A stretch of DNA of 64,000 nt. Source: Billgrantia antri (GTDB taxonomy: Bacteria; Pseudomonadota; Gammaproteobacteria; Pseudomonadales; Halomonadaceae). Positions 57,030-64,000 of the stretch are shown here, one piece after another. Location of the stretch: contig NZ_JAHYCA010000009.1 in assembly GCF_019430905.1 (NCBI RefSeq), positions 1-64,000 of the forward strand, written 5' to 3'. Within the stretch, counting starts at the first letter, position 1; every line of letters begins with the position of its first letter. The notes under the pieces are model-generated. The model ran no database searches. It was not told the DNA's origin and saw nothing but the letters and a program-made list of their open reading frames with translations. The translations under genes and the position numbers were made by a program.

Positions 57030-58652
57030 ATGAACGACAACACCCCGGTACTGAGCATTCGTGGCCTGACCCTGGCCCTGCCCCAGGGAGCCGACCGTGA
57101 CTACGCGGTGGAAGACGTCAGCTATGACGTGGCGCGCGGTGAGATCATGTGCGTGGTGGGCGAATCCGGCTCCGGCAAGTCGATGGCGGCCAATGCCGTG
57201 ATGGGCCTGCTGCCCAAGGGCGTACGCCCCACCGCCGGTGAAGTACTGTTCGACGGCCAGGACCTGCTCACGCTCTCCGAGAAGCAGCACCGCCAGCTGC
57301 GAGGCCTGCGCATCGGCATGATCTTTCAAGAGCCGATGACCGCGCTCAATCCGCTGATGCGGGTCGGCGCCCAAATTGCCGAAGTCTTCGAGGCCCACGG
57401 CAAGTACAGTGGCAGCGAACGCCAGGAGAAGGCACTGGCGCTGCTGGAAGAAGTCGGCATTCCGCAACCCGAGCGGGCCATTCGCGCTTACCCTTTCCAG
57501 CTCTCCGGCGGCCAGCGACAGCGGGTAATGATCGCCATGGCGCTGGCACTGGAGCCGGAGCTGCTGATCGCCGACGAGCCCACCACGGCTCTCGACGTCA
57601 CCACTCAGGCACAGATCCTCGAGCTGATCCGCGACTTGCAGAAGCGCCGCGGCATGGCGGTGATGTTCATCACCCACGACTTCGGTGTCGTGGCCGAAGT
57701 CGCCACCCGCGTCTGTGTGATGCGTTTTGGCCAGATCGTCGAACTTGGCATGGCTGATGAGGTTCTCGATAATCCGCGCCACGACTATACCCGGGCCCTG
57801 CTCGAGGCGATACCGAGCAACCGGGTTCCCGAAGCGAGAGGCGGCGAGCGCCCCGCACCGTTGCTCGAAGTGCGCAACCTCAACAAGGTCTTCCGCTCAC
57901 GCGGAGGCCTGTTCAAGCCGGCACGCGAAGTGCGAGCGCTGGACGACGTTTCCTTCACCCTCGCCCCCGGCGAGACGGTGGGCATCGTCGGCGAGTCCGG
58001 CTCGGGCAAGTCGACGCTCGGTCGCTGCGTGGTGCGACTCGAGCGGCCCGACAGCGGCACGCTCGCGCTGGCCGGCACCGACTTCTCCGCGCTGCGCGGC
58101 GACGTGCTACGCCGTGAACGACACCGTGTGCAGATGATCTTCCAGGACCCCTACGCCTCGCTCAATCCTCGCCATCGCGTCGGCTATGCCATCGCCCAGG
58201 GTCCCATGGCCAACGGCGTGCCAAAAGACAAGGCGATGCGTCAGGCCGAGGAACTGCTGGAGCTGGTGGGGCTCGGCGCCGTGGCCGTGGATCGCTTTCC
58301 CCACGAATTCTCCGGCGGCCAGCGCCAGCGTATCGGCATCGCCCGCGCCCTGGCGCTGAACCCGGAACTGATCGTCGCCGATGAGGCGGTGTCGGCGCTC
58401 GACGTGTCGATCCAGGCCCAGGTGCTGGAGCTACTCGAGGAGCTCAAGCAGAAACTCTCGCTCTCACTGTTGTTCATTACCCACGACCTGCGAGTCGCGG
58501 CCCAGATCTGCGACACCATCATCGTCATGCAGCAGGGGCGCATCGTCGAGCAGGGCACGGCACAGGAAGTCTTCCTCAACCCACGAGAGGCCTATACCAG
58601 GCAGCTTCTCGATGCCATTCCCGGCCGTGCGCACGAAGCGGCCATGGCCTGA
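57030..58652 (+). CDS. Fused dual ABC ATPase (DppD-DppF type)
   Basis: 540 residues with two complete ATPase domains: domain 1 with GESGSGKS, LSGGQRQRVMIAMALAL and LLIADEPTTALDVTTQ; domain 2 (from about residue 275) with GESGSGKS, FSGGQRQRIGIARALAL and LIVADEAVSALDVSIQ. In Dpp/Opp these are two proteins; the fusion is as in GsiA/YejF. Asp-Glu-Ala replaces Asp-Glu-Pro after the second Walker B, a common conservative change in this class. It energises the DppBC-like pair. GGAGAGG precedes the ATG. Confidence 0.94.
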   Translation: MNDNTPVLSIRGLTLALPQGADRDYAVEDVSYDVARGEIMCVVGESGSGKSMAANAVMGLLPKGVRPTAGEVLFDGQDLLTLSEKQHRQLRGLRIGMIFQEPMTALNPLMRVGAQIAEVFEAHGKYSGSERQEKALALLEEVGIPQPERAIRAYPFQLSGGQRQRVMIAMALALEPELLIADEPTTALDVTTQAQILELIRDLQKRRGMAVMFITHDFGVVAEVATRVCVMRFGQIVELGMADEVLDNPRHDYTRALLEAIPSNRVPEARGGERPAPLLEVRNLNKVFRSRGGLFKPAREVRALDDVSFTLAPGETVGIVGESGSGKSTLGRCVVRLERPDSGTLALAGTDFSALRGDVLRRERHRVQMIFQDPYASLNPRHRVGYAIAQGPMANGVPKDKAMRQAEELLELVGLGAVAVDRFPHEFSGGQRQRIGIARALALNPELIVADEAVSALDVSIQAQVLELLEELKQKLSLSLLFITHDLRVAAQICDTIIVMQQGRIVEQGTAQEVFLNPREAYTRQLLDAIPGRAHEAAMA

Positions 58653-58704
58653 AGACGCTCCTGGAGGACAAGCCTGACGCCCAGGAAAAGCACAAGGATA
58701 TTTC

Positions 58705-60096
58705 ATGCAAGCTCTACTAACGGACATCGCCGCCGTCGTCGGCTCAGGCAACGTACTCACCGGCGATGACGTGACCCAGCGCCGGGTCGACTGGATGAGC
58801 GGCGCGAGCTGTCACGCCGGGGCCATCGTGCGTCCCGGCAATACCGATGAGCTCGCCGCAGTGATGCGTTTGTGCCACGCCGCCCGCCAACCGGTGGTCA
58901 CCCATGGCGGTCTCACCGGCCTGGTCCATGGTGGCGAGGCTGCCCCCGACGAGCTGGTCATCTCGCTCGAGCGAATGAACGCGATCGAATCGGTCGACCC
59001 GATCGGCAGCACCTTGACCGTGCAGGCCGGCACGCCCTTGCAGAAGGTGCAGGAAATCGCCGCCGAGCACGACCTGCTGTTCGCACTCGACCTCGGCGCG
59101 CGTGGCTCCTGTACCATCGGCGGCAACATTGCCACCAACGCTGGCGGCGTGAGAGTGATTCGCTACGGAATGATGCGCCAGCAGGTACTCGGTCTCGAGG
59201 CCGTGCTCGCCGACGGCAGCGTGGTCAGCTCGTTGAATCGCATGCTCAAGAACAACGCCGGCTACGACCTCAAGCAGCTATTCATCGGCAGCGAAGGCAC
59301 GCTGGGCATCGTCACTCGTGCCGTTCTTCGCCTGCATCCCAGGATGAGCAGCGAGCGTACCGCCCTGGTGGCCTGCCCCGACTTCGCGGGGGTTTCAGGC
59401 CTACTGGCCCATCTGGGGCGGGAACTCGGCGGCAGCCTCGGCACCTTCGAGGTAATGTGGCGCAACCACTATGCGCTGCTCACCGAGGAGAGCGGCCGCA
59501 ATACACCTCCCTTGCCACCTCACTGGCCCTATTACGCCATCGTGGAGTCGCTGGGCAACGACGACGCGGCCAATACGGCGCAGCTCAGCGCCGCCCTGGA
59601 GTCGGCCCTCGAGGCCGGCTTGATCGAGGATGCGGTGCTGGCCCAGTCCGATACCCAACGCCAGGGCATCTGGAACATCCGCGAGGATATCGAGGGGCTG
59701 ATCCAGCACCTGGCCCCTCTCTTCACCTTCGACGTCAGCCTGCCCATTCCCGACATGCCCGGCTATGCCGCGGAACTCGAGCGGGCCGTGCAGCAGCGCT
59801 GGCCGCAAGGACGCATCGTGGTGTTCGGCCACTTGGGGGATGGCAACCTGCACGTCTCGGTCAGCGTCGGCGACGACGAGCCGGCAACCCGCCGCACCGT
59901 AGAGCGTATCGTCTACGAGCCGCTGGCCGAACTGGGCGGCTCGGTCTCTGCCGAGCATGGCATCGGCCTGGAGAAGCGCGATTACCTGACGCTGTCGCGC
60001 ACGCCGGAGGAGCTCGCCCTGATGCGTACCCTCAAACGTGCACTGGATCCGTTGAACCTGCTCAACCGCGACAAGGTCCTGGCCCTGGAGGAGTGA
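58705..60096 (+). CDS. FAD-linked 2-hydroxyacid dehydrogenase (GlcD/D2HGDH type)
   Basis: 463 residues. FAD_binding_4 domain (IVRPGNTDELAAVMRLCHA, VVTHGGLTGLVHGGEA, LGARGSCTIGGNIATNAGGVRVIRYG) and FAD-oxidase_C domain with the metal-binding HLGDGNLH and the terminal SAEHGIGLEKRDYL. It oxidises a D-2-hydroxyacid such as D-lactate, glycolate or D-2-hydroxyglutarate. It follows the ABC ATPase by 52 bases, so it likely processes the imported compound. AAGGATAT precedes the ATG. Confidence 0.9.
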   Translation: MQALLTDIAAVVGSGNVLTGDDVTQRRVDWMSGASCHAGAIVRPGNTDELAAVMRLCHAARQPVVTHGGLTGLVHGGEAAPDELVISLERMNAIESVDPIGSTLTVQAGTPLQKVQEIAAEHDLLFALDLGARGSCTIGGNIATNAGGVRVIRYGMMRQQVLGLEAVLADGSVVSSLNRMLKNNAGYDLKQLFIGSEGTLGIVTRAVLRLHPRMSSERTALVACPDFAGVSGLLAHLGRELGGSLGTFEVMWRNHYALLTEESGRNTPPLPPHWPYYAIVESLGNDDAANTAQLSAALESALEAGLIEDAVLAQSDTQRQGIWNIREDIEGLIQHLAPLFTFDVSLPIPDMPGYAAELERAVQQRWPQGRIVVFGHLGDGNLHVSVSVGDDEPATRRTVERIVYEPLAELGGSVSAEHGIGLEKRDYLTLSRTPEELALMRTLKRALDPLNLLNRDKVLALEE

Positions 60097-60103
60097 ACCC
60101 CGC

Positions 60104-61030
60104 ATGCCGACCCAGGCGCCCTCCTCCGCCTCGACGCTTGCGCGTCGCGATCTCACCACGCTGCTGCTGATTGCGGCGATCGGGCTGTTCTGGGGCGGTA
60201 ACTGGCCGGCGGTGCGCTTCAGCCTGATGGACATTCCGCCATTCAGCCTGCGCGCCATCGGCTTCAGCGCCGGTGCGCTGATGCTGCTGGGATGGGCGTG
60301 GCTGAAGCGCTGGCCGCTTGCCATCGTACCGGGAGAACGCCTCTGGCTGGTCGTGAGCGGGTTGTTCACCATCCTTGGCTTCAACCTGGGCACGGCGTTC
60401 GGCCAGCTGCACATGCCGACGTCCCAGGCCGCCATCGTCGCCTTCACCATGCCCTGCTGGGCGCTGCTGCTGGCCATCGGGCTGCTCGGTGAGCGGGTGA
60501 CTCGACGCCAGTGGCTCGGCCTGGGGCTGGGCCAGGCAGGCCTGCTGGTACTGCTCGGCCCGGCTGCCTGGCAGGCCGGTTTCGAGGGTCTCGCCGGTCC
60601 CGCGTTCGTGCTCGCTGCCGCGCTCTCCTGGGCGTTGGGTACCGTGCTGATCAAGCGTCGCGGTGGCTGGCAGGGTCATCCCGTGGTCATCACGGGCTGG
60701 CAGTTCGCGCTCTGCGCCCTGCCCATGATCGTGCTGGCCGCCCTGCTCGAATCGCCGAGCAACCCCGCCAACTGGAGAACATCGACCTGGCTCGGCCTGG
60801 GATATCATCTGGTCTTTGCCATCTGCCTGGCGCAAATGCTGTGGTTTCGCAACGTCAACCGTCTCACCATCGGCCAGTCCACCATCAGCACCTTGATCAT
60901 TCCGGTAGTCGGCGTTTCCAGTGCCGTGGTGCTGCTCGACGAGCCGCTCACGTTCAGGTTGCTGCTGGCTCTCGCACTGATCCTCTCGGCCGTCGCCATC
61001 GTCATGACCCAGCGCAAGCCACCGCCTTGA
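60104..61030 (+). CDS. EamA-family (DMT) membrane transporter
   Basis: 308 residues, about ten membrane helices from two EamA repeats. IGLFWGGNWPAVRFSLMDIPPFSLRAIGF starts repeat 1; LAAALSWALGTVLIKRRGGW starts repeat 2; FNLGTAFGQLHMPTSQAAIVAFTMP is between. Such proteins mostly export amino acids or metabolites. Starts seven bases after the dehydrogenase stop with GGAGGAG, so part of the operon. Its stop codon lies inside the first unit of an 18-base tandem repeat. Confidence 0.88.
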   Translation: MPTQAPSSASTLARRDLTTLLLIAAIGLFWGGNWPAVRFSLMDIPPFSLRAIGFSAGALMLLGWAWLKRWPLAIVPGERLWLVVSGLFTILGFNLGTAFGQLHMPTSQAAIVAFTMPCWALLLAIGLLGERVTRRQWLGLGLGQAGLLVLLGPAAWQAGFEGLAGPAFVLAAALSWALGTVLIKRRGGWQGHPVVITGWQFALCALPMIVLAALLESPSNPANWRTSTWLGLGYHLVFAICLAQMLWFRNVNRLTIGQSTISTLIIPVVGVSSAVVLLDEPLTFRLLLALALILSAVAIVMTQRKPPP

Positions 61031-61076
61031 GCCAATAAGCAGCCTTGAGCCAATAAGCAGCCTTGAGCGAATGACA
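61024..61076 (+). repeat. 18-base direct tandem repeat
   Basis: GCCTTGAGCCAATAAGCA is repeated exactly at 61024-61041 and 61042-61059, with a third diverged unit GCCTTGAGCGAATGACA at 61060-61076. The EamA gene stop (TGA 61028-61030) lies in unit 1. A slipped-strand expansion seems likely. The remaining gap to 61125 shows only a ribosome site (GGAG) before the aminotransferase. Confidence 0.85.
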
Positions 61077-61125
61077 GCCTGCTGCGACGATCCCTTACAC
61101 TGCTTCTCGAGTACTGGAGTCTTCC

Positions 61126-62244
61126 ATGCCCCGTTTTCCCGACCACTTGACCGGCCCCGGCCCCAGCAACCCTTTTCCCGGCATCAAGGTGCTGGAACGG
61201 CGTATCGGCCGGGAGATTCCCCATCGCCTGGGCTCCAACGAGGGCCTCGACATGCCCCACCGGGCATTGCGCGAGCGCTTCGGCGACGCCATGGTGGAGC
61301 ACGTCTACTGCTACGGCGACTCGGAAGCGCTCGGGGTACGCCAGCGGCTTGCCTCCCTTTATGGCTTGCCACTGGAAACCACCCTGGTGGATGCCGGCGC
61401 CGACAGCCTGATCGCCCTCGCGCTGCGCACAGTGGCCACGCCCGGTTGTACGGTGGTGAGCGCCAGCGGTACCTATCCCACCTTCGGCTACTTCGCTCAA
61501 GGCCAGGGCTGCCACCTCGTCGAACGCTCCTATCAAGAGGCTCCGGGCCTGCTCTCGCCCGACCTCGAGGCGCTGCTGGCCAGCGCCCACGAGCACAGGG
61601 CCCGGCTGGTCTACGTCGCCAACCCTGACAATCCCAGCGGACATCTTCACAGCGACGAGGAGATCCGCCGGCTGCGAGCAGAACTGCCCGACGACTGCTG
61701 GCTGCTGCTCGACGAGGCCTACCATGACTTTCGCGACGATGCCGATTCGCCGTTCAGTCGCGAAGTGCTGCCCGGGGTGATCCGGCTGCGCACGCTTTCC
61801 AAGGCCCATGGGCTGGCCGGCATGCGCATCGGCTATGCCATTGCCGAGCCGGAAACCTTGGCCATGATGATGAAGGTGCGCATTCACTACGCCGTATCCG
61901 CCCTGACGCTGGCCGTCGCCGAGACCGTGCTCGATCACCATAGCGAGGTGGAAGCACACATTCGTGACGTCAAGCAGCGCCGCCAACGCCTTGCCCGGCA
62001 TTTTCACGACCTGGGTGCCGAGGTTCTGCCCAGTGCGACCAACTTCATCGCCATCCGCCTGCCCAGCGCGGAGCTGGCGGGACGACTCAACCAGGAGCTG
62101 CTCGAAGCCGGCCGTCTCATCGCCCGCCCCGCGCATCCGGATCTCGGCCACGTGCTGCGTATCACCGCCGTGGAGGACGCCCTGGTGCCCGGTCGCTTCG
62201 AGATACTCGAGCGGGCCATCATGAAGAACTCGGCTCAGCGCTGA
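61126..62244 (+). CDS. HisC-like class I/II aminotransferase
   Basis: 372 residues. PLP enzyme fold: HRLGSNEGLDMP, ANPDNPSGHL (Asn166-Pro170), LLLDEAYHDF with the PLP-contacting Asp/Tyr, and the Schiff-base Lys226 in RTLSKAHGLAGMRIGYAIA. Similar in size to histidinol-phosphate aminotransferase, but found in a catabolic operon, so likelier a broad amino-acid aminotransferase. Last gene of the operon; its 3-prime end overlaps the convergent sigma-54 regulator gene by ten bases. Confidence 0.87.
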   Translation: MPRFPDHLTGPGPSNPFPGIKVLERRIGREIPHRLGSNEGLDMPHRALRERFGDAMVEHVYCYGDSEALGVRQRLASLYGLPLETTLVDAGADSLIALALRTVATPGCTVVSASGTYPTFGYFAQGQGCHLVERSYQEAPGLLSPDLEALLASAHEHRARLVYVANPDNPSGHLHSDEEIRRLRAELPDDCWLLLDEAYHDFRDDADSPFSREVLPGVIRLRTLSKAHGLAGMRIGYAIAEPETLAMMMKVRIHYAVSALTLAVAETVLDHHSEVEAHIRDVKQRRQRLARHFHDLGAEVLPSATNFIAIRLPSAELAGRLNQELLEAGRLIARPAHPDLGHVLRITAVEDALVPGRFEILERAIMKNSAQR

Positions 62245-63650
62245 ATCTTGAGCCCGTGCTTTTTTAGCTTGCGCACCACGCTGGGCTGGCTGATCCCCAG
62301 CCGCTCGGCGATGGCATAGGTGCTCGCTAGCGTACGGCACATCTCCTCCAGCACGCTGCGTTCGGCACGGGCCAGATAGTCGTTCAGACCTTCGCCCTGC
62401 GTCAGTGTCGGAACGGCCGCCGAGGCCCAATCGGCCGGCGAAACAGCCACTGGGTCCGCCGTTTCGGCGCGGTTCGGCGAGTGAATCAGATCGCCCGGAC
62501 TCGATAGCCAGGCACGTTCCAGCCAGTTTTCGAGCTCGCGCACGTTGCCCGGCCAGTCGCCGCCCATCAGCTCCGACCAGGTGCTGCCATGCAGCAGCTT
62601 GCGCTGGCCATAGCGCTGGTTGAGCCGCTCCAGGCACGCCTCGACCAGAGCCGGAATGTCCTCGCGACGCTCGCGCAGAGGCGGCAGGGTCACCGGAATG
62701 ACGTTCAGTCGATAGTAGAGGTCTAGACGGAAGGCGCCGCGCTCCACGCGCCTGGCCAGGTCCTGGTTGGTGGCCACCACCAGGCGGAAGTCGACCCGCC
62801 GCGGGCGGGTGTCGCCCAGCCGGGTGACGCTGCCATCCTGGATCACCTTGAGCAGCTTGGTCTGCATCGGCAGCGGCAGCTCGCCAATCTCGTCGAGAAA
62901 CAGCGTGCCGCCCTGCGCCTGCTCCAGCAGCCCGGCCTTGCCCTGTCGTGCCGCCCCGCTGAAGGCGCCCGGCTGATAGCCGAACATCTCCGACTCGAAC
63001 AGGTTCTCCGGTATCGCTCCGCAGTTGACCTCGAGGAACGGCCCAGCGTGACGCCGGCTCCAGCGATGCAGCTGGCGGGCGAAGGCGGTCTTGCCCACGC
63101 CCGACTCGCCGAGCATCAATACCGTGGCATCCGACGGCGCCACGCGCTTGAGCAGCAGGGCCAGCTCCCGCATCACGTCGCTGCGCACCTGAAGTTCATC
63201 CAGCGCCGCTTCGAGTTGGCCATCCTCGGCATCGGCGCCGCCCTGGCTGCGCTTGAGATGCTCGCTAAAGCGCTTCTGCAGCAGGGCGTATTCGTCCTGC
63301 AGCAGCTGCAGGTCGGTGAGATCGCGGGAGCGGCTGACGATACGCACGAGCCTACCCTTGAGATACACCGGATGGGCCTCGGCGATGACACGCCTACCGG
63401 TACCGGTCACCTGCATCAGTTGCGCCGGCTTGCCGCTGCGGATCACCTCCAAGCTGATGGAGGGCTTGAGCACCCCCTCCGCCTCCAACCGCTGCACGGT
63501 ACTGCCTATCAGGCGCTCCCGCGCCATGCCGTAGACCGCAGCCGCCCCTGGGCTGACGTCCAATACCAGGCCTTCACCGTTGACGATGAAGAAATGGTCG
63601 TTGGCCGTTTCGACGATGGTCCTGATCACTTCCTGGTCGATGTCGCTCAT
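62235..63650 (-). CDS. Sigma-54-dependent enhancer-binding regulator with PAS domain
   Basis: 471 residues from the ATG at 63648-63650 (GGTGG and AAGG upstream); an in-frame TTG at 63686 is less likely. A PAS sensor (about 10-110: ETANDHFFIVNGEGLVLDVS) is linked by a coiled region to the AAA+ domain with Walker A GESGVGKT, the sigma-54 contact loop GAFSGA (Thr replaced by Ser versus GAFTGA), Walker B GGTLFLDEIGELP and arginine fingers. The C-terminal helix-turn-helix (STYAIAERLGISQPSVVRKLKK) is TyrR-like. Divergent from the agmatinase-family gene, with a sigma-54 promoter and repeated activator sites between. Confidence 0.93.
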   Translation of the reverse strand: MSDIDQEVIRTIVETANDHFFIVNGEGLVLDVSPGAAAVYGMARERLIGSTVQRLEAEGVLKPSISLEVIRSGKPAQLMQVTGTGRRVIAEAHPVYLKGRLVRIVSRSRDLTDLQLLQDEYALLQKRFSEHLKRSQGGADAEDGQLEAALDELQVRSDVMRELALLLKRVAPSDATVLMLGESGVGKTAFARQLHRWSRRHAGPFLEVNCGAIPENLFESEMFGYQPGAFSGAARQGKAGLLEQAQGGTLFLDEIGELPLPMQTKLLKVIQDGSVTRLGDTRPRRVDFRLVVATNQDLARRVERGAFRLDLYYRLNVIPVTLPPLRERREDIPALVEACLERLNQRYGQRKLLHGSTWSELMGGDWPGNVRELENWLERAWLSSPGDLIHSPNRAETADPVAVSPADWASAAVPTLTQGEGLNDYLARAERSVLEEMCRTLASTYAIAERLGISQPSVVRKLKKHGLKIQR

Positions 63651-63660
63651 GCCTTGCCAC

Positions 63661-63731
63661 CGATGCAAATATGAATCTTGATTCAATCATGCATCGCATG
63701 AGCGGCGCATGCGATTCAATCTTGCATCGCA
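63661..63731. promoter_or_regulatory. Three-copy upstream activator sites for the sigma-54 regulator
   Basis: GATTCAATCATGCATCGCA (63680-63698) and GATTCAATCTTGCATCGCA (63713-63731) differ by one base and are 33 bases apart, three helical turns. An inverted third copy (minus-strand GATTCATATTTGCATCG, 63661-63677) precedes them. Each is an imperfect dyad GATTCA/TGCATC. They lie 39-109 bases upstream of the -24 element, usual for enhancer sites. Confidence 0.7.
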
Positions 63732-63769
63732 GGCGGGAAAAAATCCCTTGATGGCGGGCCGCACGGGGT

Positions 63770-63785
63770 TGGCATGAAAGCTGCT
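63770..63785 (+). promoter_or_regulatory. Sigma-54 promoter for the agmatinase-family gene
   Basis: TGGCATGAAAGCTGCT matches the -24/-12 consensus TGGCACG-N4-TTGCW, with GG and GC correctly ten bases apart and two mismatches outside them. It lies 51 bases before the ATG, giving a short leader. Confidence 0.75.
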
Positions 63786-63836
63786 ACATGCAGCGGAGAG
63801 ACGTGCAAAGACCCACCGTCACGCAAGGAGCCGACC

Positions 63837-64000
63837 ATGCCCGACTTCAACCAGCCGCTCGGCGGCAACGAGATGCCGCGCTTCGGCGGCCCCGCCACCA
63901 TGATGCGCCTGCCCACCCAACCTACCGCCGCAGGGCTCGACGTGGCCTTTATCGGCGTGCCGCTGGACATCGCCACCTCCAACCGCCCCGGCACGCGCCT
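63837..64000 (+). CDS. speB: Agmatinase / ureohydrolase family protein (partial)
   Basis: Only the first 54 codons are present; the gene runs off the right edge. ATG at 63837 has AAGGAG nine bases upstream. The translation begins MPDFNQPLGGNEMPRFGG and includes VAFIGVPLDIATSNRPGTR, the conserved N-terminal segment of agmatinase, guanidinobutyrase and guanidinopropionase. These Mn enzymes release urea from guanidino compounds. Which substrate is used cannot be told from this fragment. The sigma-54 promoter and divergent PAS regulator imply nitrogen- or substrate-induced expression. Confidence 0.85.
   Translation, partial: MPDFNQPLGGNEMPRFGGPATMMRLPTQPTAAGLDVAFIGVPLDIATSNRPGTR

Noticed and set aside
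60805..62637. 610-codon minus-strand frame opposite the aminotransferase
   Set aside because: Shadow frame; its LLAQG repeats simply translate the 18-base tandem repeat.
63759..63774. Alternative sigma-54 element CCGCACGGGGTTGGCA
   Set aside because: It lacks the critical GG at -24, whereas the overlapping TGGCATGAAAGCTGCT keeps both GG and GC at the right spacing.
1..64000. CRISPR arrays, prophage, insertion sequences, rRNA
   Set aside because: I found no regularly spaced repeats, integrase, transposase or rRNA; tRNAs at 45.6-46.1 kb show no adjacent integrase or duplicated end, so no island is inserted there.

Overview
The window reads as one continuous piece of a GC-rich gammaproteobacterial chromosome, most likely a Halomonas-type halophile. 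This is inferred from gene content, since no search could be run. The pointers are the housekeeping order tig-clpP-clpX-lon-hupB-ppiD, a Gram-negative envelope gene (lpxH), an osmoprotectant ABC importer (osmF-yehYXW), a TRAP transporter, 5-oxoproline metabolism and many catabolic operons with local regulators. There is no rRNA, CRISPR array, prophage or insertion sequence.

Left part (1-20.1 kb): catabolic and transport modules. The start of etfB is followed by an acyl-CoA degradation block: acyl-CoA dehydrogenase, acyl-CoA ligase, a 37-residue microprotein and an ion-transporter-like permease on the minus strand; 3-hydroxyacyl-CoA dehydrogenase, thiolase and an IclR regulator on the plus strand. 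TTTYGC-ATA-GCRAAA-type palindromes in the divergent promoter and a related one upstream of etfB suggest one IclR regulon. Next come a four-gene MCE/Mla-like lipid transport operon, a GntR regulator, a small ribbon-helix-helix protein, 5-oxoprolinase pxpABC, and divergently a VOC protein, a LysR regulator and a TRAP transporter that may import the pxp substrate.

Middle (20.1-31 kb): a branched-chain 2-oxoacid dehydrogenase operon (E1 alpha, E1 beta, E2) is followed on the same strand, 59 bases later, by a Hanks-type Ser/Thr kinase. The E1 alpha carries the Ser-containing loop that is phosphorylated in the mitochondrial enzyme. This pairing is the most interesting hypothesis in the window. Then come the osmF-yeh importer and a DUF1853 protein.

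Housekeeping core (31-50.2 kb): cysS, glnS, ppiB, lpxH, a Zur-box-preceded COG0523 GTPase, ppiD, hupB, lon (with a convincing sigma-32 promoter), clpX, clpP, tig, four tRNAs (Pro, Arg, His, His), folD, mtnN, a lone pyruvyl transferase that looks acquired, and pyrC.

Right part (50.3-64 kb): a small membrane protein, a DadA-like oxidoreductase, a TerB-like protein, then a GntR-controlled peptide/opine-type ABC importer followed by an FAD-linked dehydrogenase, a DMT exporter and a HisC-like aminotransferase. The window ends with a sigma-54 enhancer-binding regulator divergent from an agmatinase-family gene. Their shared intergenic region holds three repeats of a 17-19 base activator site and a good -24/-12 promoter.
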